From Pelecanus crispus (taxonomy: Eukaryota > Chordata > Aves > Pelecaniformes > Pelecanidae), in assembly GCF_030463565.1 (NCBI RefSeq), contig NC_134643.1:127578309-127642308 (forward strand): DNA of 64,000 nt, read 5' to 3'. Both the position numbers and the translations under genes were made by a program. The notes beneath the pieces were generated by a model. It made no database searches. It was not told the DNA's origin and was given only the letters and a program-made list of their open reading frames with translations. Below are positions 52,401 to 63,050 of this stretch, one piece after another (within the stretch, counting starts at the first letter, position 1; each line of letters starts with the position of its first letter).

Positions 52401-54439
52401 TACAACCTCATAGCCCGGTTGCACGGACACCTCCATCACAGGACCCATGGGCCTTCCTCCGGCTGCCTGGGATGGTCCCAGCATCCCCCACCACTTGTGC
52501 CGTTCATGACTGGTAGCTGGTGGTAGAAGAGACACCGGCATTAAATGCACCAAGGCTGTCCAGAGAGGTGCTTCCACCAACAAGGGGCATGAGAGGGAGA
52601 CTGGGACTCCTCTTTTCCCCTGCAGCTCTGACGTTCATCTCCCCAGGCTGAAATACACCTTCTCCCCGCTTCCCTCTGGAGAGTACACCTCCCACCACGC
52701 GTCGGACTCCTGCTAAACAGGACCTCCTTCCAAGCGGCAGCCAGTGGGCTGAGTGGCCTGAAGCTCACCTAGTCCCCTCAGTTCTCCTGTTCCTCTCCAC
52801 TTCTCACTGTTCTCACGGGAACACAACCACTGGGCAACATCATTTGGATGCCTACGACTCATTGGGTCTGTTGTCTGGTGATTTACAATAGACATCTGAG
52901 TAATTAAGAATTAAAGCTACATTCCGGTGTCAAAGCCATTATGAAGACATCGCTGTAGCTTTTTACTTCAATTAATCCACAGTGAAGACTTTCGTCCCTC
53001 CAGGACAAAGATCCACCCTTTCACTCCCATATTTAATTGAATTCGAAGTGTCCAGACCTCCTTCTGCAGAGAGTTATTAACCCCCCTACCCCAAAATTAA
53101 GACCAATACCCCAGTTTTTCTCAGACATACCAATAAAGGGAAAGCAGCACGGGTCATATAAATAACTGCCTGATCTGCCCAGCTTTGCAGTTAATTTGGT
53201 GGCTCTGTGTTCTTGTTCCTGTTGTGCTCACTTTCCATGAACAGAAAGCAAAAATGTTCATGGAAAATGTATTTTAAAGGCATGTGCATAAGTGTTCCTG
53301 GAAATCTAATTTTACATTTTCAGTAAAAGCATCTGCTACCATACAAGGGTTGAGCAGGAAAAATCAATAAGACACTTAGCTGACCACTGCACAACTACCT
53401 TCACTCAGTCCACAGAACAGAAAGTGTGAATATATCCCAGCAAATATAAGAGTAATATTGTTAAGCAAGCAGGACAAAGCAGACAAAATCAAACTATTTG
53501 CTACTTTTTTTTTTTTTCATGTGGCATGAACAGAGGGGTTTAAAGCTCAATTTTTGCAAGATACTGCTTGCAGGAGGAGATCTGTTTGGAAATCCCGCAG
53601 GTGGCTGGGGATAATGGGTGTGAGAGGCCCTAAATACCCATCTACATATTGAGTGTGTAGACGAGCTCATCAAATGATAATGATGTTACCTTACCAGGAA
53701 ATGGGAAAGAAACGATCAGCAAGGAGAGGCAAAAAAGCATTTAGCTAGAATTTCTGAAATCCCTTCAAGGTCTTGACTAAGATATTTTTGTTGTCACAGA
53801 ATAAACCAAGGACTGGTAAAAAACCAGTTGCCCAGGGTAGCAGAAAGGGACGTAAGACAGAGGAGAACTAAAAAAGCACCCCAGCATGATACAGGAAAAG
53901 CTCCATCAAAAATAATTAATCTAAATTCACTGCCTCAGTGGCTGAAGAAACAAAGGATGAGATTGTCTGGCTCTGGAGGTCAGAGCCTTAATGTGCTGTT
54001 AATAGCCTTTATATCATAAAGCAGTGTCGCTGCATTAGCTTTGATTTAGCAATGCCAGTTTACATCAGCTGTGGAAGCGATCCGTAAATTCAACTCTGCA
54101 TCTCTGTAAATATAGTGAAGGGAGAAAGGCTTGGTCATCTCTGGAGGATGTAATGAGGGGCCCGCTGGGCTGACCTGGACACTCCCCGGCGCCCACCCTG
54201 CTGTCACTGCTTTGTCACCTGCCTGTGAGGTGCAAAAGGGACAGCATGAGATCTGCGTGGCTCAGCCACTGGCTATGCAGACCCGTCCATCCACTTGTGG
54301 TAGTTCTGCTCAATTTCATGCCCCACTCCAGCCCTACTCCGGCTGCTGGCTGCATAGGGAACGAGCCTTGGAAACTCTCCAAAACGCAAGTGTCAGTAGA
54401 AGAGATTTTAGGATAAAACAATAAAAGTAATATTAGCAG
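49479..54439. other. Intergenic, no gene recognised
   Basis: No coding sequence recognised. AT-rich homeodomain-type TAATTA/TTAATT motifs are frequent at 52.9-53.0 kb and 53.9-54.1 kb. A poly-T run lies near 53.51 kb, and the 12-bp inverted repeat is listed separately. The overlapping frames at 51693-52304 minus and 51676-52242 plus are shadows of each other and match nothing known. Confidence 0.55.
53232..53266. repeat. Short inverted repeat (12-bp arms, 11-base loop)
   Basis: TTTCCATGAACA at 53232-53243 is exactly complementary to TGTTCATGGAAA at 53255-53266. No poly-U follows and no mature-miRNA-length stem is present. Confidence 0.9.
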
Positions 54440-55690
54440 ATTGCTGGGACCAGACGGTTTCACTCAAGAGCTCTGAGGGAACTCAGACTTGAAACTGCTG
54501 ACCTATTCAGTACAATACCACAGCAGCTGTTGAAATGGCGAAGCACCGCAGGAATGGAAGGTGGCAAATGTTACATTCATTTTTAAAAAGGGCTTTTAGA
54601 GGCCGTCCAGAGACCTGTGGGCTGGAAAGCCAGGCAAGGCAAATTGACAGGAAGTATAATGAAGAGCAGAATAACTAGATCTGTGATAGAAAGGGAAAGA
54701 GCAAAGCTTGTAGAGTGAGAGCTCAGGCATCGCAAATCCATTCATGTCAAGACCTGGGCGATTCGGCATATTCGTAAAAGATCCAACTGCAACCAAGTGG
54801 AGAGTGATCTCAGAAAACTGAATGACAGGTTGATGAAATGACATGCAAAACTCGCCAGCAGCAAATACAAAGCAAGGAGCGTGAGGAACACCAACCCTAG
54901 CCATACAAAGACCATCAGGGCTATAAATTAACATCAGTCAGGAAGAAAACCTCAGAGTCACCGAGTTTGCTGAAAACTCCAGCTCACTGCTCAACAGCTG
55001 TCAATGAGGCCAAAAGGAGCTTTAGGAATGACTACAGAATGAAGAGAGAATGAAAAAGTGACCACTTCTAGGGTACCCCTGCCTCAAACACAGGGTGCAT
55101 GCAGCTCTTGCATACACCGAGGAGGGTGTGGAAGAATCAGTAAAGATACAGAAGAGGTGGCACGGAAACACGCAACGGTTTCCATAGGCGGGCTAACTAC
55201 GGTAGCGTTCTTCTGCTCGGTCGCCTCGGCAGAGAAGGGATGTGAGAGAAGCCCCAACAACTAATGAGCAGCATGGAGGTGTGAACAGGAAATTACTCGT
55301 CATGTCTGCTATCACAAGAGAAAGGCAGCACAACCCGATCTGTTGGGCTGGAGGTCTAATACAAAGAAAAGGAAGTACTTCTTTCACACAATGCAAAACT
55401 GAATTATAGCACTCGTTGTCACAGGATGCAGCGAAGGCCAGAATTATAAAAGAATTCCAAAAGGGGTTAGCCGAATTCTTGGAGGCTCGACCCATGTGCA
55501 GCTGCTAAACACAATGACCCAGATGCCAGTCAGAAATTCCCTTAACCGCAGTCTGCTCTCTACTGAGCTGGGTCACAGAGGGATTGCGCTGTGCTTGCCC
55601 TGTCCTTACACCCTTCCCCTAAGAGTCTGCTTCTGAAATGAGCTACCTGATGAGCTGGACCTTTGGTCTGAGCCACTATCACTATATAAG
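54440..55690 (+). mobile_element. Ancient CR1 LINE with reverse-transcriptase-derived sequence, heavily decayed
   Basis: Ordered landmarks match the 3' half of an old sauropsid CR1 lineage as found in turtles and crocodilians. GGACCAGACGGTTTCACTC (ORF2, derived from a GPDG-type start of the reverse-transcriptase domain) lies near 54.45 kb. A TTTTTAAAAAGGGC block follows near 54.58 kb, and AGGCAAATTGACAGG with AGAGCAGAATAACTAG near 54.64-54.68 kb. The late-ORF2 stretch is at 54.85-55.03 kb, AAGGAAGTACTTCTTTCACAC near 55.37 kb, and the 3' terminal GAGCTGGACCTTTGGTCTGA near 55.65 kb. It contains many stops, indels and internal losses, so it is a dead remnant. Individual boundaries inside it are uncertain. 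Confidence 0.82.
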
Positions 55691-57479
55691 ACATTCAATA
55701 TGATGTAAGATGTATATTAAGAAACTGGAATTTATTGCAGGTAATGATCAAGTTTGTTCGCCTCACACGAATGTCTTGCCTTTGGCAGGCGCTAATATCT
55801 GATGCCTTGGGAGAAAGGCATTTCTGTCCTAAAAATCTATCTATCACGCCCTTGGCAGTCTTTCCTGATCTCCCACAGATGCTCTGCTAAATCCATAAAC
55901 CATGACAGTGGATTACCTTTATCATTGATTTAACTGTCACCACTAAAAGTAGTTAGCAGTCATGAAATAAGCCAGCAACCGTATTTGAAGCAATGTCCTC
56001 CCGAGGCACATATTTCCTTTTATTAGTTCTTAAATTAATTCTCCTTCATTGCATGAAGCGTGCCTTATTCTCACTTTGCAGGATGAGTAAAACGGAAGTA
56101 CTGATCACTTTCTATCTCATGCGCCATAATTTTGCACGCTCAACTGCCCTCCCTTCTGCCGCTTCTCCTTTCCAGCTGACACAGGCCATGATTACACGAC
56201 CGATGCCTTTCAGCATGAGGAAGTCCTTTCCTCACTGAGGTGTGACTGCCGCTCCGGACACAGTGAAGGAGAAGGTCGTGGATCTGGGGACGAGTTTCGC
56301 ATCGCCTGCCGGAGGGGACAGGGTGAGAATCCCTTGCTGCCATGGCTGGACCACACTGGCACCAGAGTCCTCGACTTGGTGTCTGCGCTCAGCTTGCTCT
56401 GTGCAAAAACAGCCTGTGTTTTTCATTGCTACGAGTCTAGCATCTCCTGCCAGCTCTAAGCATTTCCTTTTTTTAAAAAAACAAGGTTTGATCATTCACT
56501 TTTGAGGCTATGCTAAACTTGCCAGCATCTGTTTCATCTGAAAGGGGGGAAAAAACACTAATCCCGGACTGGGAAAGAAAGGAAAAGGAACTAGGTACCA
56601 AGTTGTAACGTGAGAAACGAAGCCAAGAAAAACAGCATCTTGAGAGATATTAAAGACAAAAACAAACGTGGTAAACAGGAGCAGAGACAGATTTCAGAGG
56701 AAAGGCAGGAAGACAGTGACTAAAGCACCAAGAGTGAAACAGTGTACACATGGAAACTGAGTCCAGAGTCCCAGGGTTTCTTTGTTCTTGTTTTTCCTAC
56801 CGTTTCACAGAAATCACGATGCTGTCAAGATCCCTCTATACCCAAGGGTCAGTGATGTCAGTGAAAGTTGGTGGAGCTGCACTGATTTATATCCATTAAG
56901 AAGCAACTTTCCGAGATTTCCCAGAATTACTGGGGTTTAAAGTAATGCCCTGAGAACCCAGTTGAAAACAGCAGTTGGGATTATTCTTAAATATAGGTCA
57001 TACTAAAAGCTAGATTAAAAATAATTAAGAATACCTCCATTATTTTTTAATAGTTGCAAAATTCCTAACTTTGGATGGTCACATTGAAAACACAACCCTA
57101 GAAACACATGTGCATGACACTTTTCTACCAGTTCGAGTCATGGCAAATGCATACAGAGCTCTAGAAATTCCAGCTCAGCAAACAAATCCTTTAGAAAGCA
57201 AAATAAGTAAACATTATCTCTGTTGCCCCCAAGCTTTTGTTTAACTTTTTGGATTTACCTTCCCACCACTCTCCCCTTCCTTCAAAATGCAATAGGTGGA
57301 TTTGAAAAGAAAAACTTCAGAATGAGGATCTAATTTTTTTTTTTTTTCCTTCAAAAAACCCAGCACTGTTCATTGGGAAGGAAAAAAATCCTTTTTTTTC
57401 CTGAATGTTTGCCAGCTTAAACTAGAGGCTGCAAATATTTAGGGGGTCCCTTTGCAGATGAAACCCCTTCTCACCCTCA
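55691..57479. other. Intergenic between the old CR1 and the CpG island
   Basis: Mostly AT-rich and featureless. A small CpG cluster at 56.20-56.39 kb contains an imperfect 25-base direct repeat (ACGAGTTTCGCATCGCCTGC at 56291, ACGAGTCTAGCATCTCCTGC about 142 bases further on). No gene recognised. Confidence 0.55.
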
Positions 57480-58040
57480 TTCTAACTGCATGTGCAGAAC
57501 GCAAAGCCTTCCGTCGCTCACGTCCCGTGTGCACGCTGTGCAGACGACAGCCCGGGGCTATGCGCGTCTCAAAGGCGCAAAGGAAACACAGAGAGAATGA
57601 AGTAAAACTGGGGAAGAGACGGAGAATCTGGTTCCACAGTCTAAGCGGCACATCAGGCCGCTTTTTCCCCCCCGCGCTGCCCCAGCCATGGCCCCACAGG
57701 CCCCTTCCAGCCCCCCTACCACCCCCCACCTCGCCTCCCCTGTGGCCATCCCCTCCCCAGGCCACGCTGGGTGAGTAACATCTCCACCCGCTGCGGTGCC
57801 GCCGCCTGGGTTGGCAGGTAGCCGCGTTGGGTGCTCTCACGACACCTGGGCGGCCGCGTTGGGTGCTCTCACGACGGCTCTCGCTGGAGCCGAGGTGCAT
57901 CCCCGCCTGCGGCGAGGGCAGCGCTGCAGTGTGCAGCCGCGGCAGGGGCCCCGGCTTGTTTAAAGCTAGCCAAGGCATCGCCACCGTGCAGGGCAGCCGG
58001 CACCGTACACGCGTTCCCGGCATAACGAAGCCTGCGCCTT
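57480..58040. promoter_or_regulatory. Orphan CpG island just beyond the 3' end of SIK1
   Basis: By hand count there are about 48 CpG dinucleotides in roughly 550 bases, with high GC content, while the flanks on both sides are AT-rich and nearly CpG-free. The core holds clustered GCCGCG and GGCGG motifs suited to GC-box binding. It is not the SIK1 promoter, which must lie beyond the right edge. A strong splice-donor-like GTGAGTAA on the plus strand begins at 57771, so a short first exon of a plus-strand non-coding transcript is conceivable. Open frames here (57439-58056 minus, 57827-58285 plus) are expected by chance at this GC content and resemble no protein I know. Confidence 0.7.
57821..57875. 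repeat. 23-bp exact tandem duplication inside the CpG island
   Basis: The 23 bases at 57821-57843, beginning GCCGCGTTGGG and ending CTCACGAC, recur exactly at 57853-57875, a period of 32 bases. Each copy carries three CpGs, so a CpG-bearing site would be present twice. Confidence 0.95.
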
Positions 58041-58479
58041 TGTGGTATTTTTTCAAGTCTCAAGTTGTATTTGAAGGGAGAAAAGCCGTCACCCCTGGAA
58101 TCTCTCCCTCTTCCCCTTTGCTCTTTTCCCATCACTGCCTTAATCTGGCCGGGGCGCCTCTCGGATCAAGGCGACACGGATGGAGTGCTCATCTGGTAAC
58201 GACTGAAGCACGCTTGACCATTTTCACTCCAAAGACCTCTCCTACTGTCAGATTTCATAACCTGATTACTACAGACTTGGGTTAGATTCAGACAGATCGC
58301 CTACCGGCGAAAGGCTCAATATCCCATTATCAGATTTGTGAGCCCGCCATTCCTCTTCATTTAGTACGTAATAGAAAGTGTCAGTAATGTCCTATGGACT
58401 TAGGCTTTAACGTGAGTCTTAACTATGTGAGTCATATGTATGTATCAGGTGAAAATACTCTACAGAATCATCTGCAGGA
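58041..58479. other. AT-rich gap between the CpG island and the SIK1 poly(A) site
   Basis: About 440 bases with no feature I can name. The CpG frequency drops sharply at its left edge, which marks the end of the island. If the distal poly(A) signal is used, SIK1 transcripts would end here, close to the island. Confidence 0.5.
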
Positions 58480-61069
58480 CAACAATTTTAAAACATTTTT
58501 TATTTAAATATTAAATAAAACACATCGACTAATCATCTTGGTGTACACCTCTCATTTTAACATAAGAAATAAAATGATTGTTCAGTCATGATAAAAAATA
58601 AACTATACATCTCAATTAAACCAATCACGTAGTGTCTTTAAATACCCTATTGCATTGCAGTCTGCAGAACAGCACTGTCGAGATATCTACAAAAAAACCC
58701 AAACGTTTAAAATGACCTCTTTCTGCTCCAGCAATAATTCCAAAGAGGTTCTACAGCAATTGGAAAAAAAAAAAACAAACCTATGAAAGTAAAGTGCTTG
58801 TCATTGCTCAGGACAGGAAACAAAAGAATCTGTGGCCTTTTGATCCATGGCATTAAAGAAAACAAACATTGAAGAGGAAATTCTGCGTTTTCAGTATGTG
58901 TGCTACCCCTTACAAAACTGAAGGCAAAGTTGCTGCTTTGTAGCAAGCTGGCTTCTTCTTGCCCTCCTCTCCAGCCATCTCCACGCAATCTGGGTTTTGG
59001 GTTGGTTTTTTTTGTTTTGTTTTTTATTGAAAACCACTACAAATGAGCATGAGACTTTGGTGTTTTCTCTGCTGCAAGGCACCACTCGTTAACAGATATT
59101 CCACTCAAGCGATTTTCTCTCACTTTGAAGCTTCCAGACCACGTAGCAGCAGTGGCAAGCTGGAGATGCACCAATACAGACACACAGATAAAGAGGTTGT
59201 TCATGGAGAGCCACAGACAGAGCCATGTGACATCCTCAACCCTTCCGACTCCCACCAATTAACCTGGTCGATCTTTGGCTTTTTTTCTTTTTTTAAAAAA
59301 ACAAAACAAACACAAAAACAGGTATCTACATTATTTGCAAATGCGTAATACTGCAGGTTGCATGAAGCCAAGGTAACTTGAAGGCACCCTGTGTCACGCC
59401 AGGGAGATGGGTCCTTTAAGCATTTAGGCAGAATGCAGCTATTTTCTGACATTCGGATGGCAGCTTCCAGCCAGGCTGGCTCACTGTCTGCTCACCTGCT
59501 TCCAAAGTTTGCACACCCTACCCTATTCATTCCCGTAGGAGCACAGTCTGTTCTCCCCTTTATACCTCAGCATAACTTCTGATACCAACGGAAGTCATGC
59601 TCTGCCTTGGGAGGGGAGTGGGGTTTATACCAGAAACACAATATAAGCATACTACAAAATATAAAAAATAACTAGTGTTATACAGTTTTCTGCTTCCTAT
59701 TTATATACATATACAGCATTAAAAACCATACCAAAAAAACACCTATCTAATCCAAAACCTCATTTTGCTAATATGCCAAAAACAAACCAACCAAAAACAA
59801 ACACCCAAAGATTGTGCTGTTTTACTCACTTTTAATACAGTTTTGTTCAGAGATAGCTGTACTCTGTTAGAGCAGAATTCTGTTCTAGCCTGTTCCTTTT
59901 GTCTTTGTCAGTATATAATTATAACCTCAATATTGCACATTTCCCCAAGAGTCAGTTCTGTTTGGACCCTGATAATGAAATGCATAAAAACGTAATTAGC
60001 AGCGGAAATAACAATGTGCAGCACTAAGAAATACCCCTCGGGCAACTTTGTAGGCAACCTCCAAGAGGGCTTTTTAAAAGAGAAAACCCTTCCCATCGCC
60101 CCACCGGTGCTAATGCTTCCCTCCTCAGTGCCTCTGCAAGAATATGAAAAAACTTAGCATTTATAAAAAGATTCCTAAAGATTATTCAGACCGACAAAAT
60201 ATATGTGTGTGCACATGCGTATATATGTATATGCACACACACCACCCCCAAACAAACATCACTGCAAAAGACCAGACAATTATGCAATTTGGATTCTGAT
60301 ATCAAGGGATACATTTTCAATAGCTTACTTGCTTCCGTACTAATTAGAAGTGGTTTTTTTTAAGCTTTTCCAGCTGATGTATCAAGCAAGAAGTTCACAG
60401 TTTTCATTTAAAGTATATGTATCTGGGAGGCGTGGAATGGGGATGTTGGTTCCTTTAAATAAAACGAGTGTTAACAGCAGAAAAAAAAACCCCAACAACA
60501 AATGGCAATGCTTCCATTTTTGTCTTCTATGAATGCATAATGCTGCATGCCACTGGTTTTCTGTTTATTTTCTTTAAAAGAGGTAATCATCTTCACAAAC
60601 CCATAAATGAATATTGTGAAAAAGGGAGGCTCTGGTCCCTTCTTTGAAAAGCCTCTCCCTGCTGTGTCACCACTACTGACAGCTGCTAATCTTGCATAAC
60701 AGCAGAGCTGTATTGGTCTGACTTGAGTACAGTACCGAAGAGTTCTTCCCCAACCACATCCCTCCCTGTCCCCACAAATGCCCCACCCATCTTCCCCATC
60801 ATTATTTTTCCTTTAAAAAATTCAGTTTCTATTCATATTTGTTCAGTGCAAGAATAGTAGAAGCAAAAAGACATACATATTGCTTGTTTCAGTTCTATAA
60901 AGTTGCTAGCTTTCTGAGCCAGACAGCCTCTTCACATACTTCAAAATTTATTGCTTCTGAGAGTCACTCGTCCACACGACACCAGCCAGCCATGGACCCA
61001 CACACGCCATGGAACAGTGGTGAAAGTTCTTCGCAACAAGAGCAGCGCGAGCTATAGCAGCCGGGGCTC
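58480..61069 (-). other. SIK1: SIK1 3' untranslated region (inferred extent)
   Basis: The sequence after the TGA stop is AT-rich, has no recognisable coding content, and continues to a canonical AATAAA near 58.5 kb. A 3'UTR of about 2.6 kb is compatible with the long 3'UTR of mammalian SIK1. On the minus strand it contains ATTTA-type AU-rich pentamers near 60.46 kb and just before the poly(A) signal, as expected for a rapidly induced unstable mRNA. It also has an alternating TG/CA segment at 60200-60242 that can fold. Alternative AATAAA hexamers at 60569-60564 and 59028-59023 could give shorter forms. The left boundary is inferred, not shown. Confidence 0.65.
58499..58504 (-). terminator. SIK1: Likely distal poly(A) signal of SIK1 (AATAAA)
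   Basis: The minus strand reads AATAAA here, followed within about 20-30 bases by a GT-rich stretch (TTGTTGTCC), the usual arrangement for cleavage and polyadenylation. It is the leftmost good signal before the CpG-rich block at 57.5-58.0 kb. Upstream alternatives exist at 60564-60569 and 59023-59028. Confidence 0.5.
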
Positions 61070-61490
61070 TCATTTGACTAGGACAAACTTCCCTAGCTGG
61101 TTGGAAGTCAGGTCCTCCATCTCACAGTCCCCGTGCTGCAGAGTGACAGCATCATAGCTTGGAGACTGTGCAGAGAAACCCTGTTGCTGAGAGAAGGTGG
61201 TGCTGACTGGAGAGACGTTGCTGCTGATGTACAGGTGCGTGTCTAGAAGGTGAGCTGCTGAGGACACCGGTGACACGCTGACACCAAAGAAATGAGGTTG
61301 GAGCAGTTGGCTGTTGCCAGCAAAGGCCAGCTCAAATGAGTTCTCTCTTTGTAGCTCTGACAACAGAAGAGAATTGGATGCTTTGCAGGTACCTATGCTA
61401 TCAGAGGAGGGGACGCCATTTGTTGCAGATGTCTGAGAAGTCTGGGGACAAGCTGTCTGGAGTAGCTGGTGATGCTGGAGCTGGAGCATT
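61070..61490 (-). CDS. SIK1: SIK1 terminal coding exon and stop codon
   Basis: This last coding exon begins after TTGTTCAG and supplies the third base of the split Arg codon at the junction QQQR|MLQLQHHQLLQ. It runs about 139 codons to TGA at 61072-61070. It starts Gln/His-rich, passes through SPVSSAAHLLDTHLYIS, a Ser/Thr/Gln-rich stretch, and ends GDCEMEDL...LGKFVLVK. The acidic DCEMEDL and the terminal FVLV-type tail are SIK1 hallmarks; human SIK1 ends in a closely related way. The three exons together give about 308 residues, which fits the C-terminal two-fifths of a protein of about 780 residues. No frameshift or internal stop is present, so this is an intact gene and not a processed copy, because introns are retained. 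Confidence 0.95.
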
Positions 61491-62265
61491 CTGAACAAAA
61501 TCCAAGGATGGAAGAGGTTAACTTGCATTCCTCCTTTCTTGCCCCCACCCCGACCATAATTTCCCCTTTGTTTCCTCCTCTCTAGCAAACCTCTCCTTAC
61601 CCAGCCAGTACAATTAAAGCAAGCTGATCGTGCCAGGTCAATGTGTTTTCACTCGACTTTTCCTCATGTTGGAGAGGGCGACTATCACCAGAAAGTTATC
61701 TAGACACCACTTGGCCTGCTAATAATAGATGTTCTAGAGACAACGTGTGCAGATAAACCGGAAACTCAATTTTCCATCTTGCTTCTATGGGAATGAAGAG
61801 GTGCCACCACACATGACATTTGAGGCCACTGGAACTGAGCCTCCTTTGTGGGCTGTAACTTTTCCAAATTACAAGGTCTCACTTCCTTGCCATGGGAAAA
61901 TTACAGGAGGAGGCAGAGGAGGAAAGAAATCATTCCCAAAACTAACAAAGAAAAACACAGCTTGCAATGGGGAGAAGTAATGTTTTCCCCCACAATACCA
62001 AATTGCTTCTCAATTCAGCAACCTCCAAATAGTTGGACGTCGAGATTTTTAAGTGGAACTGCACATCCTGTGTTACGTATGCCAGCGCAGGAAGCCACAA
62101 AGGAAGCCAAGCAGCTTATCTGCTGCCACACTGCAAAGATGGAGGATAGGAATCCCCAGTGACTAAACTCCCCAACCTCTTTTGCTGTGTTTACTCCTCC
62201 TCGCTTGCCCCTAACCAAAGTAACCCCAATGAAAACAGCAAAACTCCTCCCGACCAGCTTCTCAC
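61491..62265 (-). other. SIK1: SIK1 last intron
   Basis: A 775-bp intron with donor GTGAGA and acceptor TTTTGTTCAG. It interrupts an Arg codon (phase 2). I see no repeat or other feature inside it. Confidence 0.9.
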
Positions 62266-62497
62266 CTCTGCTGCTGTAGCACCTCCTCCAGGAGGCTTCT
62301 TCCCTCTCTGCTGCTCCCGCTGCTGCTGTACATGCAGGTGTTCGGCTGCGTGTGTTGGAAAGGGCTCATGGCACTCCTTGCTGCCCGAGATGAGGAGGAC
62401 TGACACACCTGCCGAGCAAAGCCTTTGATTTTATTCAAGCCGAGAAACCCCTTGGCTCGAGCGTTCTTCCGCAGCTGCTGCCTAAAAGCCTTCAAGC
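62266..62497 (-). CDS. SIK1: SIK1 coding exon with the basic nuclear-localisation region, partial gene
   Basis: This is the next SIK1 exon. The acceptor is CCCACAG|GC, which completes the Gly codon split by the preceding intron. The donor is AG|GTGAGA, phase 2. It encodes LKAFRQQLRKNARAKGFLG followed by LNKIKGFARQVCQ, the Arg/Lys-rich stretch known in SIK1 as a nuclear-localisation determinant. A Ser-rich linker follows, then SREGRSLLEEVLQQQ, which begins a Gln-rich segment. In the protein this basic stretch directly follows the PKA-site motif of the preceding exon, so the phospho-switch and the localisation signal meet at the exon junction. The frame is open and agrees with both neighbours. 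Introns on either side are about 553 and 775 bp. Confidence 0.94.
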
Positions 62498-63050
62498 CTG
62501 TGGGACACGAGGAAAAGAAATGCACTTTAATCCTCCTCAGCATTTGCCTAGGAGCCCACTTTACAGATCAGCCTTTCTGCACAGCTGCCTTCATTTGCGC
62601 GAGAACTGTGCTAGAAGAGACTGTCACTCTTCAGTCCACTTTCCCCCCTCTGCCTGATGGTCAGAGCAAAATTTATGTAAAGGAACAAGGTTTGGGACAG
62701 CTGCACCCTTGTGTAGAGGGACACATGCACAGCAGAGGAGAAACCTGATAGAAATCATGACGTTGTGCACTCCGTATTTTAAGAGGAAGGCGGAGCCTGC
62801 CATCCCACGCACAGCAGCAGAAATATCTTCATGGGCTCACTGAATCAGTATCTGAGAACCTCTCATCTAGGCACCTTCCTCAGGGCATCCGACCCTCCCT
62901 CAGGGACCATGAATGCGAGAGGCAGAATATCCGGGTGGCCAGCCTCAGTGTAACACTAACCAAGGCAAGCAAGTATCCCTGCGTGCTACCCTTTTCTAGT
63001 GGCAGTTGGAAGGGTGCAATTCCCCAGCAATAATGCAAGGAAGACATTAC
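62498..63050 (-). other. SIK1: SIK1 intron between the PKA-site exon and the basic-region exon
   Basis: A 553-bp intron with donor GTAATG and acceptor TCCCACAG. It interrupts a Gly codon (phase 1). I see nothing else in it. Confidence 0.9.

Noticed and set aside
1..58000. CRYAA or HSF2BP exons, the neighbours of SIK1 in mammals
   Set aside because: No translation resembling alpha-crystallin or HSF2BP was seen. They presumably lie outside the window.
57439..58056. 205-codon minus frame across the CpG island
   Set aside because: CpG-island DNA is stop-poor. The translation is Arg/Gly/Pro-rich with no recognisable domain, and the plus strand is open as well.
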